Assembly (NCBI GenBank): GCA_017469945.1
Contig: JAFUFI010000014.1
Coordinates: forward strand, 62,001-126,000
DNA length: 64,000 nucleotides
Reading direction: 5' to 3'
From: Lachnospiraceae bacterium
Lineage (GTDB): Bacteria > Bacillota > Clostridia > Lachnospirales > Lachnospiraceae
A program made the position numbers and the translations under genes. Shown piece by piece: positions 45,496 through 55,864 of the stretch. Within the stretch, counting starts at the first letter, position 1. Every line of letters begins with the position of its first letter. The notes below the pieces were generated by a model. The model ran no database searches. It saw nothing but the letters and a program-made list of their open reading frames with translations, and was not told the DNA's origin.

Positions 45496-47925
45496 TTATT
45501 CAGTAAAATCTTCGCCCCCAAGAGTACGTAAAAGTTTGAATGTATCTTTATAAACTTTTTTTCTGCCTTCGGTAAGCAAGTATCCGAGATCCGAATAAAG
45601 ACCTTCGTTATCAAGGATATCAGCCACAAAAGGTGAATATCTCTTTCCGGCTCCGGCTTTTACTTCCCGGATAAACTCATCGAGGGTCTTTCCTACGCTG
45701 TAGCTTCTTCCGATCTCGTCAGTAGCAGCGTCCATGCAGTCGGCAACGCAGATGATATCGATGATGGTTTTAACAGGGCTTTTGCCGATATCAAAGCTCT
45801 CAGGGTATCCTTCGCTTCTGTCATAGTATGCGTGGTGTCCCGCCGCAACGTCAGCGTATGCTTTTGTGCTCTCGTTCTTTCTTAAAAGCTCCCAGCCCAT
45901 AAGTGAATGAGACTTGATAATAGGCATCTCGGAAGACAAAAGGTTTCTGCCATAAACAAATACTGTATCGATGATTATCAGCTTACCGAAATCATGGCAC
46001 ATCGCCGCATGATGTGTATACTTAAGAATCCTGTCCTTGTATGCGGGAAGTTCTTCTTTGGAAGGGCATCCGCATACGCCCACAAAAAGCTCGGGGCCAA
46101 CCTTCATAAGATACTCAGCGATACATACCGCAATCCGCGCAACCATTATGGAATGGATATATGTGGGCGGATGGAAGCCTGCCATAACCTTCAGTCCAAA
46201 TTCCTCGAACGTGATTCCTCCCGGGATTTCCACAAATCTAAGGAGAATTGCGGAATATATACCAAGAACGCTTGAAATCCACTCCATCATCGGAATACGA
46301 AAAGCGTAAGAAGCTATCTCATTGTACATATCTTTGATATTGCTCTTAATCTTTTCGGTAAGCTCTCCGTCTCTTGCCGCGTCAATGTATGCCAAAGAAG
46401 CGATAAGATTGTCTCCGCCGTTTTTGTCGTACTCGAACTTATCCGCAAAGCTCCAGATCGTGTACATACGCTTCATATGGTCTTCTCTTGTACACTCTCC
46501 GGCGGCATATCTGATGCCTTCAGTAATCTCGTATACATACTCATACGGGAATACATTTTCGTATACTTCCGTGCAGCACCTTCCGTATTCAGCAGAAATG
46601 CCCGCATACTTTTTAAGAGTAGATACAAGTTCGGAGTCACTTCTGTCAGCGCCGATGATCATTATATACTCGTAGCACTTAAGCAGGTGCTTGTCCCAGG
46701 GGTAATCTGGATAAGCCTCTCTGTAAAAAGGATCCATTGCAATCCTGATGGAATCCTCGATAAGAGCGATACGCTTTCTTGACATCTCGGCTGCGCCCTC
46801 GCACTCACGCATATGCTCGTACAAAACAGGGCCGTATCTGGAATTTATAAGCACAAGCCGCTTAAGCTCGTCTGAAAGCTTTACAAACTTTTCTTTATCG
46901 AGGTATTTAATGATCTCATAAAAAGCCTCAAGGCCCTTATTTCTAAAATACTCGGGCACCTCGGGACATGCCGTAAGCCTCATGGTCTGGTTAACCATAA
47001 GGTATGCGTTGGCAATAAGCATATCAAGGGCTTCTATATAGTACTCGTCATCTCCGCTTTTTTTCGCATCATCCGCCAGTCTTACCGAAATCGAAAATGC
47101 CAAAGACGCATCAAGGTTCTTTCCGCTGTTCGGGTCAGTAAGCTTATAGCAAAAGTCCTTGAAATTAGCAAATACTTCTTTGCTGAAGCACTTATCGTAA
47201 GAAAGCAGCGGTCTTACGCAGTTTTCGATTATCATACGGTTATCGGCCGCAATCTTACCTATTTCCTCGAAATTATTGCGAAGAAGTTCCGAATACTCTT
47301 TGCTTGTTTTTATCTCTTCAAGAGAAGGAGATGAAAGCTTTCTGATACGTCTGATTCTCTTTACGTACTCGGTAGAGCTTGACTGCATGATATTGTCATC
47401 GCTCTCAAAACAGTATACATTGGAATACTTTTCATACAGATAGCTTATAAAATCTTCCGCGCAAACCTTCCTTCCGGTAATCTCAAAGATCCAGTCTGAA
47501 GGCTTTAATATGTTGGCTTTTTTATAAACATGTTCAGCCATCCATTCATTTATCTTACCGAAATCGCCCTCGCGTATTGCAGCGAAAGGATCAAAATCCT
47601 CTTTCATCTTCTTAAGGATCATTGCACCGTAGAAGTTTCCGAGAGCGTAGGTGGGAAAATATCCAAAATCCGTAGTCCAGTGTACATCCTGCAAGAGTCC
47701 CTCACTGTCCTTTGTGGGCTCTATACCGAGATACTCTCTGTAAAGTCTTGACCATTCATCCGAAAGCTCAGAAACGGACAATTCACCGCTTATAAGCCTC
47801 TTTTCCAGCTCGTATCGGATGATGATATGAAGCGTATATGTAAGCTCATCCGCCTCCGTTCTGATAAGAGAGGGGGAAACATAGTTTACCGCCTCGTAAA
47901 GCTCGTCAACGGTTACATCTCTCAT
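45496..47925 (-). CDS. M32 carboxypeptidase C-terminal part fused to an HD-GYP-like domain
   Basis: 809 residues. Residues 1-165 are the C-terminal third of an M32 (Taq-type) carboxypeptidase: PSLIRTEADELTYTLHI and LLQDVHWTTDFGYFPTYALG. About 420 mostly helical residues without a recognised family follow. The last ~190 residues are HD-GYP-like: HHAAMCHDFGKLIIID, a downstream H, GHHAYYDRSEGYP and VADCMDAATDEIGRSYSV, matching the HD plus GYP pattern of cyclic-di-GMP phosphodiesterases. The ATG at 47925 has no ribosome site and comes six bases after an in-frame TAG that ends the peptidase's N-terminal ORF, so it depends on readthrough or reinitiation, or it is a broken gene. Confidence 0.75.
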   Translation of the reverse strand: MRDVTVDELYEAVNYVSPSLIRTEADELTYTLHIIIRYELEKRLISGELSVSELSDEWSRLYREYLGIEPTKDSEGLLQDVHWTTDFGYFPTYALGNFYGAMILKKMKEDFDPFAAIREGDFGKINEWMAEHVYKKANILKPSDWIFEITGRKVCAEDFISYLYEKYSNVYCFESDDNIMQSSSTEYVKRIRRIRKLSSPSLEEIKTSKEYSELLRNNFEEIGKIAADNRMIIENCVRPLLSYDKCFSKEVFANFKDFCYKLTDPNSGKNLDASLAFSISVRLADDAKKSGDDEYYIEALDMLIANAYLMVNQTMRLTACPEVPEYFRNKGLEAFYEIIKYLDKEKFVKLSDELKRLVLINSRYGPVLYEHMRECEGAAEMSRKRIALIEDSIRIAMDPFYREAYPDYPWDKHLLKCYEYIMIIGADRSDSELVSTLKKYAGISAEYGRCCTEVYENVFPYEYVYEITEGIRYAAGECTREDHMKRMYTIWSFADKFEYDKNGGDNLIASLAYIDAARDGELTEKIKSNIKDMYNEIASYAFRIPMMEWISSVLGIYSAILLRFVEIPGGITFEEFGLKVMAGFHPPTYIHSIMVARIAVCIAEYLMKVGPELFVGVCGCPSKEELPAYKDRILKYTHHAAMCHDFGKLIIIDTVFVYGRNLLSSEMPIIKSHSLMGWELLRKNESTKAYADVAAGHHAYYDRSEGYPESFDIGKSPVKTIIDIICVADCMDAATDEIGRSYSVGKTLDEFIREVKAGAGKRYSPFVADILDNEGLYSDLGYLLTEGRKKVYKDTFKLLRTLGGEDFTE

Positions 47926-47928
47926 AAC

Positions 47929-47931
47929 CTA
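47929..47931 (-). other. In-frame amber codon splitting the M32-HD gene
   Basis: TAG follows ...YPKVCEIFP, and then V M R D V T continues in the same frame. In intact M32 enzymes a single residue (often Q or E) occupies this point, so one C-to-T change from CAG would explain it. Other genes here also use TAG as a normal stop, so recoding of TAG as sense is not indicated. Confidence 0.85.
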
Positions 47932-48924
47932 AGGGAATATCTCGCAGACCTTTGGATAAATAAGCGAAATAAACGCTTTGGAACGTCCGAGGATATTCTC
48001 GTAATATCTGGATATGGCCTCATGCATACCCATGGACTTTTTGTCTTCGATAAAGTATTTATGATCCTCTCTCGGGAGGAGCTGTTCAAAAAGGGCATGG
48101 CCGCACTCATGTATTACGGAATAAATATTGGAGATAAAATTATCCGAATAATAGTGCGTTGTAATACGAACATCATTTTCAGATATAAGGGATGTAAAGG
48201 GATGTTCCGAAACAGCCATCGTTCCCTTTTCGAAGTCAAAGCCTAAAGTCTCCATAAGATACTTTGCCATTTCTTCCTGCTGGCTGTCTCTTACGGGTCT
48301 TTTAAGGAAATCTGTCCTTATTACTTTATTGCTGTTGCCTATGCGCTGTAAAAGGTCTGTAATTCCATCCTTCGAAACTCTGAAAAGCTCATCTATAACA
48401 TCTTCATCTATACCGTTTTCATAAAGATTGAGCAAGAATCCATAATCCGAATACTTTTCTTCGTCCGGCATTTTTCCGGCTATAGATACAAACTTTTTCT
48501 TGCTTTCGATTACCTTTTCAAGCTCCGGAAGATATCCGGATACATCTTCGGTTTCTCTGGCTTTTGACCAGGCAACCCAGGCATTGTTTCCTATCCTTGA
48601 AAACTCCTCAAAAAGTTCGGGAGAAACATCTTTGTCGTGAATATAGGTTCTGTAAAGATCCTCCACAAGTACTCTGTCGTATTCTTCCAGGGAATCGATT
48701 TCCCCGTACAAAGCCTTTATACAATCTATGAATTTTGCGCTTTTGCGGATCCTGAAAGCATGATTTGATACTCTGACAGCGGAATTACCTTCCATTTCAT
48801 GTCCCATGGGAGGGCACATTGTCATCTGGTCAAACTCGATGATAGTCGCTGCCTGAGTATATTCGCGTTCTCTTGTAAGTTCTTTTTTAATATAGTTTAA
48901 TTGCTTATTAATTATACTTTCCAT
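47929..48924 (-). CDS. M32 carboxypeptidase N-terminal part (ends at amber codon)
   Basis: 331 residues containing the metal site: IHECGHALFEQ (HExxH near 254) and MGMHEAISRYYENILGRSKAFI, in the usual order. These metal-dependent enzymes remove C-terminal residues from peptides. The remaining third of the enzyme lies in the next ORF in the same frame. The ATG at 48924 overlaps the MATE gene's end and no ribosome site is evident; a TTG at 48933 is equally poor. Full family length (~500) is reached only by reading through the TAG. Confidence 0.85.
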   Translation of the reverse strand: MESIINKQLNYIKKELTREREYTQAATIIEFDQMTMCPPMGHEMEGNSAVRVSNHAFRIRKSAKFIDCIKALYGEIDSLEEYDRVLVEDLYRTYIHDKDVSPELFEEFSRIGNNAWVAWSKARETEDVSGYLPELEKVIESKKKFVSIAGKMPDEEKYSDYGFLLNLYENGIDEDVIDELFRVSKDGITDLLQRIGNSNKVIRTDFLKRPVRDSQQEEMAKYLMETLGFDFEKGTMAVSEHPFTSLISENDVRITTHYYSDNFISNIYSVIHECGHALFEQLLPREDHKYFIEDKKSMGMHEAISRYYENILGRSKAFISLIYPKVCEIFP

Positions 48925-48925
48925 T

Positions 48926-50287
48926 TTATTCAATATGCTTAATTACTTTATTATAAATCCTGTTAAAGAAAAACGTAGTAGCAAGAGCGGACATAACCTC
49001 GGCAATGGGGAAAGACCACCAAACATAATCGACATTGCCAAGAAGTGAAAGTAAAAACGCTGCCGGTATAAGCACAACAATCTGTCTCATTATCGAAACA
49101 ATCATACTGTAAACGCTTACACCCAAGGCTTGAAATAAAGAACCGGTTACAATACAGTACGCTGCAACGGGGAAATGTATCGCGATGATACGAAGGGCTA
49201 CACTTCCCATAGCCAGCATCGACTCCGAAGCATCAAAAAACGAAAGAAGAACATTCGGAGCGGCTTCAAAAGCTATAAGACCGGCAGCCATGATCGCCGT
49301 GGCATATATCCAGGAAAGGCGCCAGGTCTTCATCATACGCTCTTTGTTTCTCGCCCCGTAATTGTATGCGATTATGGGGATCATACCGTTGTTCAGTCCA
49401 AATACCGGCATAAACGTAAAGCTTTGAAGCTTGAAGTAAACTCCGAATACAGCAACCGCTGTAGATGAAAAACCGATAAGTATCTTGTTCATTATATAGA
49501 CCATTAAAGAGCCGATGGACTGCATAATGATCGAAGGAACTCCTATTTTATATATATTACCGATAAGCGTCCAGTCAGGTTTAAAGCCCTTAAAGGAAAT
49601 ATGTATATCGGTATTCTTTTTTATATTAAAGACACATGCCATAACAGCAGCAACTATCTGGCCTGCTATTGTTGCAAGGGCAGCACCCTTAACTCCGAGC
49701 TCGGGGAACCCGAAATATCCAAAGATAAATATGGGATCAAGAATCAGGTTTATAATAGCTCCCGTTCCCTGAGTAACCATAGTAAAAAGTGTTCTTCCCG
49801 TGGAAGTAAGGAGCCTTTCGAATATAAACTGTCCGAAGATACCGAATGAGCAGGTAAGAACTATCGTAAGGTAGTCCACGCCGTATCCGATAATAGCTTC
49901 ATCCGCAGTCTGGCTCATATAAAAGGGCTTAACAACGGTAAGTCCGATCACAAGGAAAAGTAAATAACTTACAAACGCAAGAAAGATTCCGTTTTCGGCG
50001 GTTTTGTTAGCTCTTTCGTACTCTTTCTCTCCAAGGGATTTTGAAAGAATAGCATTGATACCAACTCCGGTACCTCCGGCTAGGGCTATCATAAGTGTTT
50101 GAAGCGGGAAAGCCATGGAGACAGCCGTAAGGGCATCCTCGGAAACTCTTGCTACGAATATAGAGTCTACAATATTGTATAGAGCCTGTACAAGCATTGA
50201 AGCCATCATAGGAAGGGACATCCCAAGAAGCAGTCTGTTTATAGGCAAAGTTCCCATCTTATTTTCTTTAATGTTTGTATCAGACAT
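48926..50287 (-). CDS. MATE-family multidrug/toxin exporter
   Basis: 453 residues with about twelve membrane helices in two bundles, family motifs GGTGVGINAILSKSLGEKEYERA and, in the second half, FGLNNGMIPIIAYNYGARN. Probably a Na+ or H+ antiporter for cationic drugs or natural products. The ATG overlaps the DUF4298 stop by eight bases. It lies in an operon with DUF4298 and the split M32-HD gene; the functional tie between them is not known. Confidence 0.92.
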   Translation of the reverse strand: MSDTNIKENKMGTLPINRLLLGMSLPMMASMLVQALYNIVDSIFVARVSEDALTAVSMAFPLQTLMIALAGGTGVGINAILSKSLGEKEYERANKTAENGIFLAFVSYLLFLVIGLTVVKPFYMSQTADEAIIGYGVDYLTIVLTCSFGIFGQFIFERLLTSTGRTLFTMVTQGTGAIINLILDPIFIFGYFGFPELGVKGAALATIAGQIVAAVMACVFNIKKNTDIHISFKGFKPDWTLIGNIYKIGVPSIIMQSIGSLMVYIMNKILIGFSSTAVAVFGVYFKLQSFTFMPVFGLNNGMIPIIAYNYGARNKERMMKTWRLSWIYATAIMAAGLIAFEAAPNVLLSFFDASESMLAMGSVALRIIAIHFPVAAYCIVTGSLFQALGVSVYSMIVSIMRQIVVLIPAAFLLSLLGNVDYVWWSFPIAEVMSALATTFFFNRIYNKVIKHIE

Positions 50288-50555
50288 AATCCATATACCT
50301 CTCTACTTCTTCAAGAAGATCGTAAAGCGCATCTTCCGTAAGAACCCCTCTTTTAAGATTCTTAGGTATTTCTCCTCTTTCATCGGCCTCGAAATCATCG
50401 CGCCATTCGTTTTCATAGTATTCTTCTAATTTATCTATATCGCCTGTAAGCTTTTTAAGCTCGGCAAATTGTTCATGGATACGCTCTATAACTTCAGATA
50501 CCTTATCCATCGCAGTTTCCATCTCGGTAATTCTCTTGATACGGTTTTCAGACAT
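50280..50555 (-). CDS. DUF4298 protein
   Basis: 91 residues, soluble and acidic. N-terminal coiled coil (METAMDKVSEVIERIHEQFAELKKL) and the family ending LEEYYENEWRDDFEADERGE, IPKNLKRGVLTEDALYDLL. Function unknown. First gene of the MATE/M32-HD operon; a TATAAT at 50590-50595 lies ~35 bases upstream without a clear -35, and TGGAGG precedes the ATG. Confidence 0.85.
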   Translation of the reverse strand: MSENRIKRITEMETAMDKVSEVIERIHEQFAELKKLTGDIDKLEEYYENEWRDDFEADERGEIPKNLKRGVLTEDALYDLLEEVERYMDYV

Positions 50556-50651
50556 AGCTATACCTCCATAAAACTCAAAACAAGTTAAAATTATACATCA
50601 TCATTTTAACAAAGTATATAAAAAATATGTACAAAAATCGCCATCTTGCAC

Positions 50652-50689
50652 AAAAAAATCCCACGTTTTTGTACAACGTGGGATTTTTT
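50652..50689 (-). terminator. Terminator of gdhA
   Basis: Stem TCCCACGTT / AACGTGGGA flanked by A-run and T-run (TTTTTT on the minus strand), 28 bases after the gdhA stop. Confidence 0.88.
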
Positions 50690-50716
50690 GAAAGCCAAAG
50701 GGGCTTAATTAATCTT

Positions 50717-52156
<1,440 letters not shown>

Positions 52157-52245
52157 TTACGTTAGTATATTACAACATTAATAATTATAAATCAATATAA
52201 TATTGTATAATTTTTTTAGGAATTTAACGTGTTAAACTGTTAAAA

Positions 52246-53490
52246 TCATTCAAAAAGTGTACAATCAACGAAATCTGCGTTTACGTAAGCAAGCATGCCT
52301 TCGAACTTTACGGTACACCAGCCGCCATCTACAGCAACAATCTCGAGCTGATCTCCTGCCATAAGGGCTCCGACTCTTTCTGAATTGGTATCGGGAAGAC
52401 TTCTGACATTAACCTCGGATTTAGCTGTAAGCATACCGATCGTAGGCTGTCCGTCGGCGCTCTGGATCATCGAGAGATAATCGGACTTGATGAATGCCTC
52501 TTTATCGTTGTAGATGATCTTTGTCCAGCCGTTTAAAAGCTCTTCAACTACTTCGAACTTTTCCCCGGCCATAGCCTCTCCCACACGTTCTGCATTGGCA
52601 CTGTCGGAAGCTCTCACGTTAACTCTCGTAGTTGCTGTAGCGTACTTTACGGTAGGCTCTGCAGGCGCTTCTACGGTCTCGGTAGTATCTACAACCTCGG
52701 GCTCGTCGGGATCTTCTTTAGCAGCCGCCTCTGCAGCCTTTGTCGCATTGAGCTGAGCAATCTTTTCTCCCACAGCGGTACTTACAGTAGTATCAAGCTC
52801 TATAAAGTAGTCAAGGATCTCGGGATTAACAAGGATGAGATCGTTATACTCAACATTAACTTTATTGTTAAGTTCCTTAACATCATCGCAGGATGCAATC
52901 TTTGTAATATAGCTGTCCTCTTCTTCGGTAAGTTCTCTCATAACGATATAGAGCTCTCCGTTTTCGTTTGTATCAACGAAAAATCCTTTTAAAGCAGGAA
53001 GAGGAGTTTCAGGGAATCTTTCGAATGTAGCCTGATAGTAGCAGTAAGTAATGTAACTTCCCTCTCTGGGACCCGCCTGGGTGTAAACATTCTGCAAGGT
53101 GTAATCAACGTATGCAGACTGCTCCATAAGACGGATAACCTCGCTGTCCTCGATAGTGTCGCACTGCGCCTTTAAAAGGTCGGCATCCCCGTTTGAAAGA
53201 GCCATATAGTACGTGGTGAACAGGGCATTTATCTTCTCGCCCCTTGTTTCCTCAAGAGGAATCTCGGCACTTTCAAGCTCTGCCTGCGCCTGTTGCTGCT
53301 CTTCCAAAGCAGCCTGTTCCTCTAAGGCTTTCTTTCTGTCGGCAGCTTTCTGCCTTTGATCGAGAGCGATAAGTACAACAACAGCGGCAAGTATAAGCGC
53401 TACCGCAGGGAAAAGATACTTACTGTATTTAATAACAAATTTTTTAACTGTAGATAAAATGTCTTTAAGTTTATTAAGAAGGTTCTTCAT
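52246..53490 (-). CDS. Membrane-anchored protein with two bacterial SH3 domains
   Basis: 414 residues. One membrane helix near 28-48 (FPAVALILAAVVVLIA), a Gln/Glu/Ala coiled-coil segment, an unassigned domain of about 170 residues (LFTTYYMALSNGDADLLKAQ opens it), an Ala/Glu/Pro/Thr linker, and two SH3b domains at about 295-350 (TRVNVRASDSANAERVGEAM) and 360-414 (SEVNVRSLPDTNSERVGALM). SH3b domains usually bind wall peptides. The ATG at 53490 follows AGGAT. It starts 39 bases after the tRNA-Arg gene. Confidence 0.86.
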   Translation of the reverse strand: MKNLLNKLKDILSTVKKFVIKYSKYLFPAVALILAAVVVLIALDQRQKAADRKKALEEQAALEEQQQAQAELESAEIPLEETRGEKINALFTTYYMALSNGDADLLKAQCDTIEDSEVIRLMEQSAYVDYTLQNVYTQAGPREGSYITYCYYQATFERFPETPLPALKGFFVDTNENGELYIVMRELTEEEDSYITKIASCDDVKELNNKVNVEYNDLILVNPEILDYFIELDTTVSTAVGEKIAQLNATKAAEAAAKEDPDEPEVVDTTETVEAPAEPTVKYATATTRVNVRASDSANAERVGEAMAGEKFEVVEELLNGWTKIIYNDKEAFIKSDYLSMIQSADGQPTIGMLTAKSEVNVRSLPDTNSERVGALMAGDQLEIVAVDGGWCTVKFEGMLAYVNADFVDCTLFE

Positions 53491-53528
53491 AAAATCAAAT
53501 CCTAATAGTCCAAGTATTTGTTGCAGGC

Positions 53529-53600
53529 TGCGGCCGACAGGAATCGAACCCGCATTAAAGGCGTCGGAGGCCCTCGTCCTATCCATTAGACTACGGCCGC
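53529..53600 (-). tRNA. tRNA-Arg (anticodon CCG)
   Basis: Cloverleaf on the minus strand: acceptor GCGGCCG/CGGCCGC, D-arm with AATGGATAGG-type loop, anticodon stem AGGGC/GCCTT with loop CTCCGAC (CCG reads CGG), T-arm GCGGG-TTCGATT-CCTGT, discriminator A. The 3' CCA is not encoded. It lies between the DUF5688 gene and the SH3 gene. Confidence 0.93.
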
Positions 53601-53672
53601 AAATGTTACAACTTTGTTACATAACCTTACCTATATTACCATATACTAAGTATAAACGCAAATAAAATATCC

Positions 53673-54608
53673 CTAAACTATAGCCACTTCTCCAAGATCT
53701 CTGTCGTAGTAATAAAGATTATCCGAGAGGAATTCTTCCGGAGAGAGTTCATTTTTATTGACCATGGCGATCATCTGCTTTAATTCATCGCACCGCTCCC
53801 TGCGGATTTCATTACTTGCGCCAATCATATCGTCGGGAACGGCGATGATCTCATGTACAGAGCTTGGGATTATAAAAAAGTTGCTGTTATTTGTTTTAGC
53901 AAAATCCGAAAGATGTTCTTTCATAATCATCGCCTTTGCTCCGTAAACCTTTTTGGCGTTTGTCATGATCCAGATCGGCGGCACGTAAAGCTCTCCGTCT
54001 ATAAGGCTTTCTAAAGAATCGTCACAAAACTTTTCTTTATATATTTCCTTAAAAAAAGAAGCCATTGAGATCGTCTGCATATCTTTCTTTCTTGCATCAT
54101 TCTCTATTACAGCCTTCATAAGCTCTTTTCCGGTAACGTTCCACCCTTCTAAGAACTCTTTTCTCACCATAATACATCCGCTGCCCATTTTGCCCGACTC
54201 AACGTCGATATAGTAAACTGCGGCGAGATCGAGAAATCTCTCAAAATAAGCGTCTTCAAGAAGTTTTTTGTTTTTCTCGAAATTAATAAGATGAACAGTC
54301 AGTCTTTCCTTGACAAGCTCAAAATCCTTAATGAAATCCATATCAAACTCTCCCGCAGGTACGCTGTCCCAATATACCCTCATAAATTCGCTCATAATAT
54401 CTCCGAAGCATCTTCCTTCTTCATATTCTCTATGGAAAGACTCCATATAGATCACGGGAGAGATGTTCGATGATTTATTATGAACGTTAACGCTTATAAA
54501 AGGCGTTTCATTGACTTTTAGATGCTGCTGTACCTCAAGATAATACTCCTCTCCCAGGATTTCCTGAGCTGCTTTTCTGACTTTTTCTGCAAATTCCTTT
54601 ACTGACAT
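53673..54608 (-). CDS. DUF5688 family protein
   Basis: 311 residues, cytosolic, no membrane segment. The pattern MSVKEFAEKVRKAAQEILG with NISPVIYMESFHREYEEG and the late IWIMTNAKKVYGAKAMI resembles DUF5688 proteins common in Lachnospiraceae (from memory). Function unknown. The ATG at 54608 has AAAGGA upstream; a longer frame begins at 54677 without a site. Confidence 0.75.
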   Translation of the reverse strand: MSVKEFAEKVRKAAQEILGEEYYLEVQQHLKVNETPFISVNVHNKSSNISPVIYMESFHREYEEGRCFGDIMSEFMRVYWDSVPAGEFDMDFIKDFELVKERLTVHLINFEKNKKLLEDAYFERFLDLAAVYYIDVESGKMGSGCIMVRKEFLEGWNVTGKELMKAVIENDARKKDMQTISMASFFKEIYKEKFCDDSLESLIDGELYVPPIWIMTNAKKVYGAKAMIMKEHLSDFAKTNNSNFFIIPSSVHEIIAVPDDMIGASNEIRRERCDELKQMIAMVNKNELSPEEFLSDNLYYYDRDLGEVAIV

Positions 54609-54677
54609 AATTTCCTTTCCGGCCCTCATATTTATATCGCCATATCGGCGTCCCTCGGCCTCACAAAAAATAAACAC

Positions 54678-54712
54678 AAAAAAAGAGCAATTCCCTTTTA
54701 AGAAATTGCTCT
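54678..54712 (-). terminator. Terminator of efp
   Basis: Stem AGAGCAATT / AATTGCTCT followed on the minus strand by a run of seven T. It stands 22 bases after the efp stop. Confidence 0.88.
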
Positions 54713-54733
54713 GTCAGTCTGTAAAAGATATAT

Positions 54734-55297
54734 TTACGCTCTTCCGAGGTACTCACCGGTTCTGGTGTCGATCTTAACAACGTCTCCCTCGTTGATGAAA
54801 ATGGGAACGCGGATCTCAGCGCCGGATTCAAGAGTAGCAGGCTTGGTAACGTTGGTAGCGGTATCGCCGCGAAGACCGGGCTCGGTCTCGGTTACCTTAA
54901 GCTCTACAAACATCGGAGGCTCTACTGAGAAGATCTGTCCGTTGTGTGAAAGCATAGTGCATTCCATATTCTCAAGGACAAACTTCATAGAATCACCGAT
55001 CTCAGCCTCTGAAAGCTCGATCTGCTCATAGGTTTCCATGTCCATAAATACGAACATGTCGTCATTCTTGTAAAGATACTGCATCTTCTTCTTTTCGATG
55101 GTAGCAAGAGTGAACTTCTGAACAGGGTTAAAGGTTAATTCTCTAACACCGCCGTTCTTAACGTCCTTCATCTTAACACGTACGAATGCAGCTCCCTTTC
55201 CGGGTTTAACATGCAAAAACTCGAGTACCTGGAAAACCTTGCTGTCGTATTCAAAGGTAACTCCGTTTCTGATATCACCAGCCGTAATTTCAGCCAT
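54734..55297 (-). CDS. efp: Elongation factor P
   Basis: Rescues ribosomes at polyproline. 187 residues, three beta-barrel domains; lysine 34 sits at the tip of domain I (VKPGKGAAFVRVK), as in E. coli. The ending RVPIFINEGDVVKIDTRTGEYLGRA is standard. Own strong promoter at 55339-55367 and AGGAGG site; terminator just downstream, so monocistronic. Confidence 0.97.
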   Translation of the reverse strand: MAEITAGDIRNGVTFEYDSKVFQVLEFLHVKPGKGAAFVRVKMKDVKNGGVRELTFNPVQKFTLATIEKKKMQYLYKNDDMFVFMDMETYEQIELSEAEIGDSMKFVLENMECTMLSHNGQIFSVEPPMFVELKVTETEPGLRGDTATNVTKPATLESGAEIRVPIFINEGDVVKIDTRTGEYLGRA

Positions 55298-55338
55298 TTT
55301 AAATTCCTCCTATGCGGTTTTAGTCACAATACTCAAAT

Positions 55339-55367
55339 ATTTTAACAAAAGAAATATAAACTTTCAA
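55339..55367 (-). promoter_or_regulatory. Promoter of efp
   Basis: Minus-strand TTGAAA, 17-base spacer, TAAAAT with TG one base upstream (extended -10). Leader ~35 bases. Confidence 0.85.
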
Positions 55368-55395
55368 TAAAAATTTTCAGTAAGATGGGATTTTT

Positions 55396-55833
55396 TTACT
55401 TGCAAAGCAAAATCGCTTCATCCATAGCTTCGATATAGCCCTTTAATCCGTGCCCGTAAATCTGTTTATGACAGGCGGGAGCAGTTACAGAAACTTTTCT
55501 GAAGTCTTCCCTGTTTTGAATATCCGAAATATGAACCTCGATCTTTATGATATTCTCTACGGAAGCAAGGGCATCATGTATGGCATAGCTGTAATGTGTA
55601 TATGCTCCGGGATTGATTATGATTGCATCGGTTCCGTTAAAATAGCTTTCCTGAATCTTATCGATTATTGCTCCTTCGTGGTTTGACTGAAAGCATTCAA
55701 CGTCAATCCCTCTTTTTTCCCCCTCTTCCTTGATCATCCTAATAAGATAATCATAATCTTCGTTTCCGTAGATTTTTTTCTCTCTGATACCTAAAAAATT
55801 TAAGTTTGGTCCGTTAATAACAAGTATTTTCAA
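55396..55833 (-). CDS. aroQ: 3-dehydroquinate dehydratase, type II
   Basis: Third step of the shikimate pathway. 145 residues. NGPNLNFLGIREKKIYG holds the active-site Asn/Arg/Tyr region, and IINPGAYTHYSYAIHDAL the conserved Asn and His. Follows aroK and aroE in one operon. Confidence 0.95.
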   Translation of the reverse strand: MKILVINGPNLNFLGIREKKIYGNEDYDYLIRMIKEEGEKRGIDVECFQSNHEGAIIDKIQESYFNGTDAIIINPGAYTHYSYAIHDALASVENIIKIEVHISDIQNREDFRKVSVTAPACHKQIYGHGLKGYIEAMDEAILLCK

Positions 55834-55864
55834 AGTCTTATCCTCCGGCCTTTATATAACCCTG

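Noticed and set aside
47929..47931. TAG reassigned as a sense codon (e.g. pyrrolysine)
   Set aside because: Other intact genes in the window end in TAG (e.g. the GT2 gene at 6878 and the DUF559 gene at 41520), and no Pyl genes or suppressor tRNA are visible here.
47925..47940. Programmed frameshift joining the M32 halves
   Set aside because: Both halves are in the same frame, so no shift is needed; only the TAG separates them.
53490..53586. SH3 protein starting inside the tRNA gene
   Set aside because: The frame is open through the tRNA by chance; the ATG at 53490 has its own site and gives a normal membrane-anchor N-terminus.
53500..53680. Integration site at tRNA-Arg
   Set aside because: No integrase, no duplicated tRNA 3' end and no change of gene content on either side.
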